From Sclerodactyla briareus (lineage: Eukaryota > Echinodermata > Holothuroidea > Dendrochirotida > Sclerodactylidae): 64,000 bases of DNA. The notes beneath the pieces were generated by a model that searched no databases, was not told the origin of the DNA, and worked only from the letters and a program-made list of their open reading frames with translations. The stretch lies in the NCBI GenBank assembly GCA_026419785.1, contig JAODTK010000965.1, positions 248,001-312,000 of the forward strand. Reading direction: 5' to 3'. Shown here one piece after another: positions 25,276 through 37,960 of the stretch (position 1 is its first letter; every line of letters starts with the position of its first letter). The translations under genes and the position numbers were made by a program.

Positions 25276-25599
25276 TCGTGCGTCGGGAAAAGGGATGTCA
25301 AATATATTATATAAACTGTTCCATGAAAGTCGGGCGGAACCAATTCAGATAGAGAATCTAGGGGGGAAAAACACACCCTTTGGACATGAATGAACAGTTT
25401 CGGACATGAATAGTCCTAATGTTCGCGCGCTTGAAAAACATGCAGTAGTAGTTTAGTCGTTGGCTTCTATGTAAGTAAACAGCATGGAAATTTAGGCGAA
25501 TTCAATATTGTCCTGCGATGTGCCAGAGATGTTGTCAGTACCAAACGTCCTGTTCATAATAGTGGTGTCTGCAAATCGATCAAAATCTGCGAATCTACA
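25276..25599. other. spacer between repeat D copies
   Basis: The phrase tttggacatgaatgaacag followed by tttcggacatgaatag is a short local repetition. No gene is seen. Confidence 0.4.
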
Positions 25600-25915
25600 T
25601 GGTTAGGCATGAGCGAGACCGAACTGTTTCACATGTAAACATGCACGAATGTGAAATGCGGTTTACAATGTGATCGTGATTCATTACATTCCCCCATTAC
25701 CATCACTATACAAACCGAATCAACTGACTCAATCAATAGTGTAATGTCATGTGAAAGATAGAGACAGCTAGCGTTCAAAGAAAAAATACAAGCTTCCAGA
25801 TCCAGCTGGAGGGTCGGACATGATTCAAGCGCTTCAGTTCATAAGAAAAAAAAGGTTTAAATGATAGATATAAATCCAAACACTGGGAGAGAACCCGCTG
25901 CGATTGATAATCTAT
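25600..25915. repeat. dispersed repeat D, copy 2
   Basis: See copy 1 at 24936. It ends with caaacactgggagaga, matching ataccaggggagagcg of copy 1. Confidence 0.75.
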
Positions 25916-28900
25916 TCCTTGTTCGCCTCGTCTTCACTCGCGGTGTAAACAACTTAACGTAGCCGATCATGACAAAAGGAAGACCGAAAAGTGCATGGTA
26001 ACTGGGATTATTTGAGCTTCCGCCCTGCCCTAAGAATTAATTTGAAAACGAAATATACAACTATAGCCTAAGTGGGGGTACAAGTGAAGGGGCCAGAATA
26101 AACTACGACTTCTTTTATCTGATTCTGCGCCAGATTGGATATTTACTAACAGTGTATATTTGTTAACACTGTTCTCCCAATAATTATTGGTTGTTCTTTA
26201 TTTTCCATTTCGCAATTCATACATTACTAACTCTGTGTGGCTCAATATCCGAATTCGCAATCTGTCTTCATTCAGTATGTTGTATCAACTGCCTGGGGGT
26301 CAGTTTGTGTGTCATTAAGTCTGTTGTGTTCCCAGCCTTTAGTAAATGGTGACAACATGTGAAAACCTTTTCTGTCATATACATCTCGATGACACGGTAT
26401 ATCACTTGCCATGGTGTGGTCAGGGGTGTATATTGGGAGGGGGGCTCGAAAAGTCCAGTTGTCCAGTTGGTTAAAAAGATCTCATTTGAAATAATAGTGA
26501 CACTGTGACCTGGTTTTCGTTCAGGGAGGAGACAGAGAGAGTTCAGGGGGGCAGTTGTTCAAACTCACTGTAGATTGTGGCCCGCTAGTCCAATGCGAGT
26601 CTTTTCCAAAACAACAAAATAGACCACGCCCACGCCATCATACGTACAAAATGTATGCGTATCTGAACATTTCATATGATTTGCCATTATCTGTCGATAA
26701 AACAGCGTCATTTATCTGCCACAACAAGTTCACCGACTTCCATGTTCTCCTCCCAAAACTACAGTTGTTAGATTTTGATCAATATTGATCGAATTTTAGC
26801 ACACGTTGGTAAATTCTCTTAAAAGTTATACTATCGCATCAAATAGATCCAGGGATAGGTACAACACAATCACAGCAATTGAAAGTATTCCAGGAGTCGT
26901 CCAGCGAGCTTCGACGGAAAATCAGAACGGTATGCAAATTCTAACGTAATGCTCAACACGCCTGTTCACTCTCACCCAGAGACCACTTTATGTAATTCGC
27001 CACGTCTGTACTACCCACGGGGTTAAACCCCTATCAGTGAATAGAACGGCGATCAGTCTCCCGCGGAGTTTGCTAGTGCAGTGTTTCGTAGCTATTCTTA
27101 GACATTTAGTACCAGGAATTAGATGATTGGAGTGTTGTGGTATTGTTGTTCATTTTGGTTTTGTATGACTCGCCACGTATACCCTCGGGGTGAAATGATT
27201 TCCATTCATTTCTGAGGAACATGGTCTCAAATATATCGAACAAAATCGATGGAATCGCTAGGTGTCATCAGACCGTGGCAATATCTAGCTTAAGTTTGTG
27301 TTAGATCAGTAAACATATTGGAACAATATGTGCGCACAGAAGCAAATGCCCTAAACTGGTATTAATCTGTTAAAATTCAACCTTGCGTATTGGTCCTCAC
27401 ACAACTTCTTCAGATATGCATATAACGGTACGGTAGCCCTTGCAAGGCCACCTTGCAAGAACAACTCGAGTGCTCATTCTTCCTTGATTCCTGAGAGGAC
27501 TGAAGATCCAGAGAGATTTGAACTTATTGACCCCAGTAGTTTATCCAGGGGATGTCAATCCTAACACCAATGGAGGACAATATTACCCGATAGACTAATA
27601 AACAGCAAATTGCGGTATTTGTGTTACCACGTGGATCGTATAGATATTGAATCTCAAATCCTCAACACATGATGACCTTTTTATCAAGCTTGAACTGGAA
27701 TATCGAGGAATTCGGCAAGCTCCTTAATATGAAAACATGCTGCAGGAATGATACAGAACTTGCCGCATGACAAAATGCAGTGGGGCAGCACATCACATTT
27801 CATGATAATATATGTACGTAACCAAAAAAATACATCGTCCTCTATGTGGGTCCCTTACACTAGTCGTATAGTGAACTTTCCCCAAAGGGGGCAGTATTTG
27901 CTAGCTATGTACTGATGATATTCCCCATATAGTTCCGATTGATTCAGGATCTACCTACAAGTTGTATTATTTAGTCACCCGTAGGGTTTCCGATAAGTGG
28001 AACATGTCGCTGATGTAATAGTAACTGCACAAACTGTCACAAATACACTATTTTCCATCCGCTCTCTGTACCGTGACTGCAACTCGAAAAAGTAACTGCT
28101 AATCGAACGACTCGTATAATGAATGATATATTATTATTATTATAATATATGCGTGTGTAGCGTGTACCGCTACGATGTGCTGCCTATGAGTTTTTAGTCA
28201 TTCATCCAATGCGGATGAACGATTAGGCTCAGCAGGAATGACGTACACAGATCGATATCTTATAGGGCAGGACCCCCAGCTTCTCGAAGGTTACGAGAAT
28301 TCTACCAGGGTGGATTGGTCACCCGATCCCTCTTGAATTAGTTGTTGTTTTTTTTATTCTCTTCGTAATTGGGCAGTCTGAAGACGTATGCCAATGTCTT
28401 GCCCAAAACTATTATCCCACATAGCAGAATATAGGTCAAGTCGTAAGTTCAGATCAATCTAAGACGGATAGGTCTGCCAGTGATGTCTGGGACATTTTCG
28501 ACAGGAAATGTCTTCCCTCTGCCATCCCCAAATTGAAACGCTTGTTTATACACGTATTACAGCACGCGCAAAATTGGAAAGACATGGGCGTGTATAGCGT
28601 ATACCACTGGTGGTGATATGCTCTATCACGAAAGAACAAATTTGTGTCCAATGGCACAGGAACGGGGGCTGGCATAGTCAAATTGCTGAGGGGCGGAAGT
28701 ATCACCCCCCCCCCAACCCCCAACCCCCACCGGCTCTCTGGGCCAGGGTGCTCGAGCGTGCTTCATTTCAGCATGTTACAAAAAAATCCTCAAAATATCA
28801 CTTGGGCCCATTCCTCGGGTCATTCACCACTTCCCCCCCCCCCCCCACTCCCAGCCCTCCCCCTCCCCCAACACACGCATACACACAATAAAGATACCTT

Positions 28901-28974
28901 CCTACGCCGCTGCCTGTGCTTATTCCACAACTTCAGAAAAAGAGACGCCATTGTGTTTTGCATGCAACTTATCA
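25916..28974. other. unassigned DNA with poly-C tracts
   Basis: No gene is recognised. The phrase cgccacgt..tac.c(a)cggggt recurs at about 27000 and 27172. cttgcaaggccaccttgcaag at 27438 is a partial inverted repeat. Poly-C tracts at about 28704-28730 and 28832-28868 flank a 100 bp interval and inflate proline-rich chance frames. Confidence 0.4.
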
Positions 28975-29270
28975 TGTATTTGTAATCGATCGCACTGATT
29001 GGTCCACATCCGTTCACCAACCTTCAATCCAAGTCGAGTTCACCTATCAATATCGTTCAAATCAATGGTGACGTATCTTTACATAGGTCTCCCGGCTATT
29101 AGATATAGGAGTGGCTCATTTAGGAAATGAATATAAAGATTATACGCCTCCGAGTTCAGCTGTTCGGGATTGCTCCGACACGATTCGACACTGGACTTGT
29201 GAAGACAGTATTAATATAATTGTAATCGATGTGAATCTATAAACCCCAAGAAAAATACGAACGAAGGGGT
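28975..29270. repeat. dispersed repeat D, copy 3 (diverged)
   Basis: Weaker match to copies 1 and 2: an aatcgatcgcactgatt region, atcaatatcgttc, then a cgcctccgagttcagctg..ggacatgat-like block (gacacgatt) and gtgaatctataaacccc at the end. Confidence 0.45.
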
Positions 29271-29273
29271 TAT

Positions 29274-29415
<142 letters not shown>

Positions 29416-29416
<1 letters not shown>

Positions 29417-29937
29417 ATAGTTTTTTTTTTTAAATTTTTTTTTTACTGAATAAACAGTTTCAGGTGATTCTTATGCAAGCGGATTGAAGAATCTAACAGG
29501 GAACCTGTTTGGTTTACCCTCATGGGCAGTCTTTTCGGAGAATTTGTCATGTCTTTGCCCGGGGGTAGGGGTCATTAGCGGATGATGAATACGAATTTCC
29601 ATGCAGTCGAGAGGAATCGTTTCCGTCGAGTGCGACATTAGTACCTAGTACAGCAGATACGATAACTGTTCCTCGTTTTTATTACACCCACTTCCGGCGC
29701 CGCCCAGGTTTTCGTTGTTTTTCCGCTCGGGGCGGTTGAAGGTTAATGAAAAAAATAATTTGTCACATGGATGAATCGGTCGATATATTACCGTGTTAAT
29801 AAAATGACGTTGGCTGATGGGATCAAGAGTCTACCTCAAATTGGATGACCGACGAGGCGCTGACGCAATGATTAAAGCAACCCTTTATGGACAGATTAAA
29901 CTTGAAGTTTTATTCTCGTTGTACTAGTATGCGGAGC

Positions 29938-29939
<2 letters not shown>
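29416..29939. other. unassigned DNA
   Basis: I see nothing recognisable in this stretch. Confidence 0.4.
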
Positions 29940-29975
<36 letters not shown>

Positions 29976-30093
29976 ATCTATCTATCTATCTATCTATCTA
30001 ATCTATCTATCTATCTATCTACTATCTATCTATCTATCTATCGATCTATCTATCTATCTATCTTCTATCTATCTATCTATCTATCTATCTATC
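29940..30093. repeat. (TATC)n microsatellite
   Basis: About 154 bp of ctat units with four visible single-base slips. The 83-codon Ile/Tyr/Leu/Ser frame across it is a microsatellite artefact. Confidence 0.97.
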
Positions 30094-33000
30094 AATCGAG
30101 GGGTGAGATTAATTGCGAAAACCAAATCATTATTGTAAGAAGCTCCATTGTGCAGACCCAATATACGTGTAAGACGAGTCACTAATGATCAGATGATATT
30201 ATGATATATCTTGTCACAGATACTATTATAATATATAGGATATCAAGTGTGAAGCACCGCCTTGCAGCCAAGAAGTGGAGGTCGATTCTGAGTTGAAAAA
30301 CGCATTATTTCGCACTCTATGTCAAAACAAATGCTCTACTACATGTCTGATTTACCCATTAGAACACTGCGTAATTACGTTAGTTTCTAGAATACGTATT
30401 TACAGTTTGAGAAATCCAGAGACTTGCAGCCATGTCCTACAAGGCATAAGAGCCCTTAAGCCCTTTGGCTAGTACCCGTGGAAACTTATTTGTCATCGGC
30501 ATGCGGTTGGTGATACGGGGTGACATTTCGTTATTCATGAGATAAAAATCGTTCTAGATACCTCCAAGAGACAAAATAGTCGCGAGTGTAGCATGCGCCT
30601 CAATACCGCTTTCGTGGGAGGTATGCCTGGGGGTGAAATGTCATGTTTTGGAGGTTAACCTGACCTACAATGAATGTCGGGTCATCACTTCTGGGTGGAG
30701 ATGATATCATTTCTTGCGAAGGTCGCCATAAGCAAGAAGCACTACCACTCATTTCGTTCGCACTCCTTAACCTTCGAAACTGGGAATCGCTTACAGTTAA
30801 ACTATCATTAGCATGTATGTCCTTGTATGTTCAGTTCACGGCGACAATGTCATGTAGTTGTAAAGTTACCTTGCTGCCACAATTTGGCAAACATATCCCG
30901 GGCACTTGTAAAGAAGTTCATCACATAGTGCCTTGTTGACACAGTGTCTTTAAAAATGTAAAATACAGACCAAAATTGCCGCATCTTTCAAACGAGTGGA
31001 AAAATTTCGGATTGAGAATAATTGCAACACCAAGTCATACAGCATATCTCGATAATCAGTTTCTTTTTAGTCACGTGTTCCATGCGCCACTTTAAACGGT
31101 TTCACCAGCACATCGGCTATTCATTAGATATCAGCTCAAATTGAATCTCTGCTTATTCGGTACATGAACATCAAGGTTAGGTTACTAACCTACCCATGGG
31201 ACGGATGCTAAGATCCGCACACATGATCATTCCGAGAAAACATGCGCGGCCTACTCTCCTGCAGTTGATGGCAGATAATGTCGCATGCAGTAACCGATGA
31301 GTATGCGGGGGCATCGCGGACGCCGCGCGGTGCACACCAACTCGCTCGTGCATGATATGTTAGCGGATTATGCCACGGGTTATGCAAGAACACTTGTTTT
31401 CAACAAGCCTACAGAGATTTCAAAGCCTCTTCATGGAAGGTTAACCCCTCTGACTTTTCCAACATTCCATATACCTGAGAGGATTGTAAAGGATTAGTGG
31501 AGGGTCAGAAACGCTGGTCAAGTCAAGGTTACCGTTCGGACTTCATAGTTGAGATTAACGACCAGTCAGACTTCATAGTAGATCCATAGTTTACCAGACC
31601 AAAAATCGAAAACACTGAGATAACAAAAGATTCCATCCACATTTCCGAAGCACAGCGCAACCGCACAGTGAGCAATTTCTGCGGCCGTGCGCACACCTAC
31701 AGATAGTTAATTCCATGATAGAGCACTATCCAAACAAAGAGACATTTCCCTTTAGTGGGCCCCATGCAGATAGGCACCTGCGCAGCCTGCCTGCATGGAT
31801 AGCATCGCTTTGCGGATATGCCAGCCTGTTAAACAGTGTATGAGCAAACGTTTATTGCAGTTATTTGATTGTTCGACACCCCGAACTTATTTTATTGACA
31901 TTTCGCACGAATTCCCGTCACCATCTCTTAACAACAAAATCCAAGTACAACCTCCGCCACACCAGCGCGACTGCATGCGGCAGGCCGTACGGGTGGATAC
32001 ACGTCTCCCCTCCTACCCCAGTGTGGATATGGGGATGAAGTGTAACAACACACCCGGTTGTGGATTCAGCCTAGAAGGAACCCAGCTGATCTCAGCCTTC
32101 CTGGAGATAAGAGCAAGCCAGCGGAACTGTAAAATACCTATTTCAGCTTTAAGAGAAACACACCGACATGCGGGACATTGTCCTATTCCCAGCAATACTG
32201 AATTGGAAGTCTAAGCTGTTAGCCTAATCACGAATTAGCAAATCTGTAAACTCGGTGGCCTCTGTGGCTGTTCGCATATATATTTTTCAGAGCCCGGTGT
32301 CCACTGTCCGACGGATGCGATACATGGGCAGCGGCGAACTCATCGGGCAAAAACCGAGCGAATTTGCAAGTTGGCGGGAAACAATTGTCTCGATGCGGTA
32401 GTTGCTCATGCACTGCGCAATCTATATGCCGATTTCAGCGACGATACGCATGTCAAGTTACCTATGATCAGTGTTATCGTCGTATGTAGGCCCAGTCATT
32501 TATTCAACCCAATGGTCAGAATTGTTTCAGAAATTATCTCGAAGTCTCCATTCACCGTTATTTATTACTAGGTATCGGCTGACAAATAGAAGAGCAGGAA
32601 TTCGCCCTTTTTTGTTTTTATCTCTGCATTTGCGCTATCAGCATTGGCGACAATGTCAGGTTTTCATTTTGTATGTATGGCCCATAGTGTTTTGTGGCTT
32701 CTGGCCGGCGGGTACAGGTGACTCCCATGCATTGGGACACAATGGAAAGCTGTCTCCCACACGATTGCTCCAGTTTCAAAGAAAAGTCTCTGAGGGGGCC
32801 TAGGAGAGATCAACAAGGTGAAAAGGTATATTGCACAAGCAAAACGTTTAGGGGGAGAACTTAATTTCCTGGCCTCCACCTACAGAAGACTATGGAAAGA
32901 AAGGTGAGTGTCGGAATCCTCTTGAAAGACGAAAAAGAAATGAGGGCTGATGATCCGAACGACGAACACATATTTGGGAGGAGTCAGGGGATTTCTAAAG

Positions 33001-33750
33001 GGTTCGCGAACTGCTCAGTACTCGCTTTTGTCACAGTACCGACTGTCACAGTACTAACAACTTTGATCTGATAAGATGAAGAAGGGAAATTGCTTCCTAT
33101 CAACGGAGTCTAAAGTTTGTGAAAGAGTTTGCAAAGATGTATATCCATTACATATCCGTTGCAAATTTCCCACGACCAGGATATAGACGATAGTTACAAA
33201 AAAATCTGAAAAAAAACTTAGAATATTTCCCCACATTACGGAAAGCTATATTCAGACTCGGCGAAAGACCTCCAGTGACCCAAATTTATGAAAACGAACA
33301 GCAAAGAGCATTTACACTATGAAAACAGTGTTTAGTAATGAGACACTTCCTAATCATTTTTCGACTCCACTTTGGAACGCGTTTATATTTAAAATAGTTG
33401 TTAGAATATCAATCGTGCTGAACATAGGAATTTAGTTGCTATAAACATGTCCAGAGAATGAACGCCGTTTTGAAAGTAGGTCGGATTAGTGTTTCGAAGA
33501 GTAGTTGTATCCTGAGCACTTTTCTAGAGTTTGGACAGATTAGCAATTCATGCCTACCTATAGAGCACAGTTTTGGCTAAAAATCTAACCACTCCATGGA
33601 CCCGTCATCATGTTCATCTAGGCCTACATCAACAATTCATCATCCCATACGCTAATGTCATGCTGAACTTCAGTCGTAACAAAGAGATAGCGGCTATTTC
33701 AAAACGTTTCATGAATGATACTGGCACATTGGCCTATGCATCAGCTGTTT
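30094..33750. other. unassigned DNA
   Basis: The longest open frames are 139 codons (31795-32214, plus) and 110 codons (32471-32803, plus). Neither shows a recognisable domain, signal peptide or splice-site context. No known repeat is seen. Confidence 0.4.
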
Positions 33751-33780
33751 GAACACACACACACACACACACACACACAC
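33751..33780. repeat. (AC)15 microsatellite
   Basis: Fifteen uninterrupted ac dinucleotides at gaacacac to acaccgac. Confidence 0.98.
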
Positions 33781-34087
33781 CGACTGTTTTCACACATGCA
33801 AGAAAACGCTACGGAATGATTATAATTAGTAGCAGGGATTATGTTTATAAAATCTAATAAACATTGACACAAACGAGAATTTGACGCCGAATTACTATTT
33901 GACGTCGAAAAAGAACAACACAAGTCGGTTGCTCGACGCCCAAAAACTCTTCGACCTGCGTGCAAACGCTGCCACCTAATTTTCAATAGGATTATATGGT
34001 TGCCCGCTGTGCGACATTCCACTTGAAGCGGTCGCGATGTTGTTGCTGATCTCAGGCGTCCGTACTGAGAGATTTGTCTTAGGGCCC

Positions 34088-34202
34088 CCCGCGAGGGGGG
34101 GGGGGGGGTTGGTTGAGGTCGGAAAAACCACGGAAAACGTGCGGCCCTCATAAATAGCCTCACCCTCCCTAATGGCAAATGAGTACAATTCATGAGCCTA
34201 AA
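34088..34202. repeat. dispersed repeat E, copy 1 (poly-G plus hairpin end)
   Basis: A G run with ttggtt is followed by cctcataaatagcctcaccc, tccctaatggcaaa and tcatgagccta. The same order recurs at 36975-37095. The outer phrases ctcataaat and att(t)atgag are inverted relative to each other, so this may be the terminal hairpin of a foldback or MITE-like element. Confidence 0.6.
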
Positions 34203-34900
34203 TATGGTCCCCTCGTGTTTGCAAGTTTTTTTTTCAATTAATGAAAAACAATCTTCTAGGAAAAATAGAACGAGAAGTCGAGAACGTTACATCAGATATA
34301 TTAAATAATTCAAGCTTCCCATACCACCACGTGCACCCCATGCTCATCGCGATTTATAATTCCTCCGGTTTCATTCACTATTTTCCCTGGCCCAGTGCTC
34401 GTGTTGTTCCTGCGCCATGCCGTCGGGTCGTACCTAGTGTCTAACTTTGCAATTGAGGGTGACGCTACAGCAGCAGCCCCAACTCCAACATTATCACAAG
34501 GTTGCCCAAAATTTGTGACATTCGTTATTTGTAGTTTCTCCTCAGCCTGTGAGGTCGTCGGAGGTAAAGAATAATCCCGCGCGCGTGTCGAGATTTATCA
34601 TCCCTTATTACGCCTTATCTAAGCGGAGCATCACTGTAGGTGGCGCTAGTTGCCCGTTGGGGATGTTCATACCGAAAAACGAACGTTTCCCCTTGGCCTG
34701 AAGTGTCACCCCAAGTGTTACTATTCCTGGGACCGTTGCTGACGGTCTGTGTCTATAGCTGGACATTGATTGGGACAAAGATTGAACCCGCAGGCGTGTG
34801 TCCACGATTGTTCCCCAGGATTGACATCCACGTGTCGTCGCCTATACGGGATGCAAAATTATTCGAAACATCATTCCTTCCCTCCTCTCTGGGACGTTAC
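34203..34900. other. unassigned DNA
   Basis: A 166-codon plus-strand frame starting at 34640 runs into the poly-C tract at 35079 and shows no recognisable domain, so I treat it as chance. Confidence 0.4.
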
Positions 34901-34998
34901 CAGATTTGCATGGATGGTAGAGTGGTCTCGGTGACACACCAAGCAAATATCTGGTTCGAAATCCCAGCAGTCGCCGGACGTTTTTCCCGAGTTTTTTT
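34901..34998 (+). mobile_element. tRNA-derived SINE head (tentative)
   Basis: An A-box-like tggtagagtgg lies at 34915-34925 and a B-box-like ggttcgaaatcc at 34953-34964. The B box sits in a stem, ctgg before it and ccag after it, like a T-arm. A run of T follows about 30 bases later, as at a Pol III stop. The A-to-B spacing (38) is a few bases shorter than in a standard tRNA. The acceptor and anticodon arms do not fold convincingly by eye. A tRNA-derived SINE head or a decayed tRNA pseudogene fits best. Confidence 0.5.
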
Positions 34999-35078
34999 TT
35001 TTCCAAATGTCGAAACTCTAGTTCCCCCCCGCCTCCCTGGAAAGCCTGGAAGACATGGATTCCCCTCACCCACTCGCT

Positions 35079-35208
35079 CCCCCCCCCCCCCCCCCCAAGT
35101 CCCCCCCCCCACCCCCCCCCGGGGCGCTCTATCTATGTGACGGTACGGTAGTTGCGTTGATCGGAGTCTTGGTCTTCTTCACTTGGGGCTCATGGGGGGG
35201 GGGGGGGG
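35079..35208. repeat. poly-C tracts facing a poly-G tract
   Basis: C18 at 35079-35096, C10-A-C9 at 35101-35120, then after 73 bases G15 at 35194-35208 followed by ttggtt. The C and G tracts can pair as a long hairpin, and each could also form an i-motif or G-quadruplex. The ggggttggtt phrase also occurs in repeat E copy 1. Confidence 0.9.
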
Positions 35209-36974
35209 TTGGTTCCGCAGTGGTATTCCCCGGTTTAGTAAGAGCTTAGTTACGGATATTCGCATAAGTCTTGGCCGCTGTGAGCAGTGAACATAAACTT
35301 GCCGCCTCCAGGTCCGCGAAAGTAGTCGGGTCCTGGAGTTCGCTGATATAGTCCTTCCGGGTTTGGACGTAAAATGGCGGTCTCGGGTGCAGTGGGACTG
35401 GCTAAACCCCCTGCCTCGATATCATATAGCACTGGTATGGCCGAGTTATCGCTGTGGTCATCCGCGGGATCAATCGGACGGCCCGGGATTCCTAGTAAAC
35501 CTTAATTTGGGCTTCCTGAACCCGTCGAGAAATAAAATCAAGTCTTAGATTTTAAACGTAGGCCTATTTGTAATGAATTGAAACATTTAGTTAAGACAGA
35601 GCTTCCGTTAATTCACTCCATCATCTATTGGCTAAAGAACGATTTCCTCTCAATTTAGTCGCACTATATGTGTGTGTGAGTGTGTGTGTGGTGGTGCGGC
35701 GCTTTGTGGTTGGCGTGTGTGTAGAATGTGTTTATATATAGCTCCATCGAGAATCATCAAGCAAACGATACGCGGCCTCCAAGATTACCGGCACAATCTT
35801 ATTACTCTTGCAGTTGAAAAATATATCATAAAATATGCTTTCACACTCACCTCCCGGGGGTATTCTTCTCTGTAGGCCTGTAGGTCGGCTGGAAAGCAGC
35901 AATATAGAAATATCCAGATCCGTAAAAATTGTATGGCGTTTGTAAGTGTTTACACGATGGTTCCCACGCGAAAAAAACATTAAAATTGTCAGGACCTGCA
36001 TTAGCAGTAGTTCGGTGCTCGATAACGTACAATACATCGATGTCCCATTTTTCAAGGAGGTATGTGTGTGATAGCCCTATATGCTGAGTCGGTCCGTAAA
36101 TGAACAACGAAGTCGGTCTCCAGAGGACGAATACGCCTGTCATGGTCCAGCTGTCGGTCGGTTGCCTCGACAGCATTTATATAAATATACGGTACTGAAT
36201 TAACACGTGTCATTTGCAATGAAACCTACTCAGGGATTGGAGAATGGATGCGATTAATTGGAATGGACAATTGCCACGCCATGCTCAGTCCGTACTACAA
36301 GTATATTCCTACCAGTCCATTAAATAATACCGATACTGACCATCATTGCAGGGTGGTGGTAATATTCGAGAACACTTGACGTACGTCCGTACGATACAAT
36401 GATCAAAAGGCTCTGCTTGCTGTCAGCTGATAGGTGCAAATGAGGTGGGCGCAAATTGTGGTTTATTCCTCGTTTCAGATCGGTGTCACCCACACGCATG
36501 ATTAGAAAGGACGGCAAGCCTTAAAGGTAGAACTGTTGAACACTAATAGCGGAGATTGAAAGTAGGAAACACACACGCACACTTTTGGCCAAGCGTTTCT
36601 ATGCATTCCCGCGATAATGTCATTTATTCGGTAATCCACGAACACTGAAGAATATGTCGCTTCTGAATTCAACAAATAGGGAACCACTCAGGCCCTAACC
36701 TATAGATTAGGTCGTAGGAGTTACAATCTAAGTTGATAAGATTGATGTGCACATTTTAAAGTCTTGTCAAATTATAGTTGGATTGAAGCAGAAAAGGGTT
36801 ATAGGGTTCTGTTGGGGATACCAGGCATGGCCTTGGGAAGTCGGCGACATAATAGCCGTAAAACAAGTCCGTTAGACACACGTTGTACAACAACCCAGGC
36901 GGGAAAAAAAAAGGGATGTGATTTCTGGCTTGACTCATCCTGATTAGGCTAAAGCATTGACGACTTAACGTAGG
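35209..36974. other. unassigned DNA
   Basis: No gene is recognised. Overlapping minus-strand frames of 107 and 109 codons (35732-36176) show no recognisable motif. Confidence 0.4.
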
Positions 36975-37095
36975 GAGGGGGGTCGAGGAGAGGGGGGGGG
37001 GGTCGGGGGGGGGGGGTCGGCACCAAGGGACGTGCGCTCTCATAAATGGGCCTCACCCTCCCTATTGCAAAAAAAAAGTCAAATTTATGAGCCTA
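36975..37095. repeat. dispersed repeat E, copy 2
   Basis: Long G runs (about 36989-37017) are followed by ctctcataaatgggcctcac, ccctccctattgcaaa and aatttatgagccta, the same order as at 34088-34202. Confidence 0.6.
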
Positions 37096-37429
37096 GACAC
37101 ATGCTGCTGCGATATTGGGTGAATGAAAAGCTTGTGAAACTTCTTACGAACTGCAAAAAAAAACTCGGTTTTGTGTTAAGAAATTGTGATCACCCCCACA
37201 CACCTCCACGGCGTACGCCTCTGTTATGAGGAACCCACCAAAACCAACATGAGCGTGATCATCTGAGTGCCGTGGAGCTATCGTGGGAAGTGAAAGGCAG
37301 TCAAAATAACAATTTGAAAACAAAGACAAACCTAACCGAAATGCCCCCTGGTGAGCATTGAAAAACTTCTATACTATATAGCGCCCTTGTCTCATCACAA
37401 GAAAGCTTCACAACTCATTTGTTTTACCA
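37096..37429. other. unassigned spacer
   Basis: I see nothing recognisable between repeat E copy 2 and the family C remnant. Confidence 0.4.
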
Positions 37430-37960
37430 AGCTTAGTTTTTCCCTTATTTGACCCCACTGATCTGGGATGACCTTGTCTGTACCCGAGATGACCTTCCGT
37501 CCTTACTCGGACCAACAGGGATCAATGCACCATCGTGAGAAACTACTACCAAGAATGGAGTTTTAATTAATCAGGTTGGTTCTGGTTAGTGTATTCACAA
37601 TTCAGCGGATATGACTTTCTAATTTCCAATTCGCGAAAATTTCCGAATTCCCAAAACAACAAGGTCCCTGTACTCCCCAAATTTTCAACTTTAGCGGACC
37701 TAACATTCTGGACTCCTGGACCGATAGTCCGATATTTCGTCCCGTCTATTTCTTACTTGACCTCTGGTGACCTCGATGATCTTGACAATGACCCCCAAAA
37801 TAGTATTAGCTTGGACCATCCGGTGGGGTCGAGTTGGTGATCGTGTTGACAAACTAGAAGTGGCATTTCCATTGTCCCACACTTTTTGCAATAATTCCGT
37901 ACATTCAAGTTCTTTCGACGAAATTGTGGCAATTTAGTTGGTTCCGACATTCAATTTCAG
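37430..37960. repeat. degenerate family C repeat remnants
   Basis: Phrases such as gaccaacagggatcaatgca, ttgacctctggtgacctcga, cttgacaatgacccccaaaa and ccatccggtggggtc match the order of the 57.6 kb array, but with large gaps. Confidence 0.5.

Noticed and set aside
28690-28990. Proline-rich frames of 93 and 113 codons
   Set aside because: They arise from poly-C tracts.
29887-30138. 83-codon frame rich in Ile, Tyr, Leu and Ser
   Set aside because: It is a translation of the (TATC)n microsatellite.
31795-32214. 139-codon plus-strand open frame
   Set aside because: No domain, no signal peptide and no supporting splice sites; its length is not exceptional for 64 kb in six frames.
33741-34193. 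150-codon minus-strand open frame
   Set aside because: It ends in the (AC)n microsatellite and crosses a G run, and its proline and cysteine/valine stretches are low complexity.
34640-35140. 166-codon plus-strand open frame
   Set aside because: Its C-terminal third translates the poly-C tract, and the rest overlaps a tRNA-like SINE head and has no known motif.
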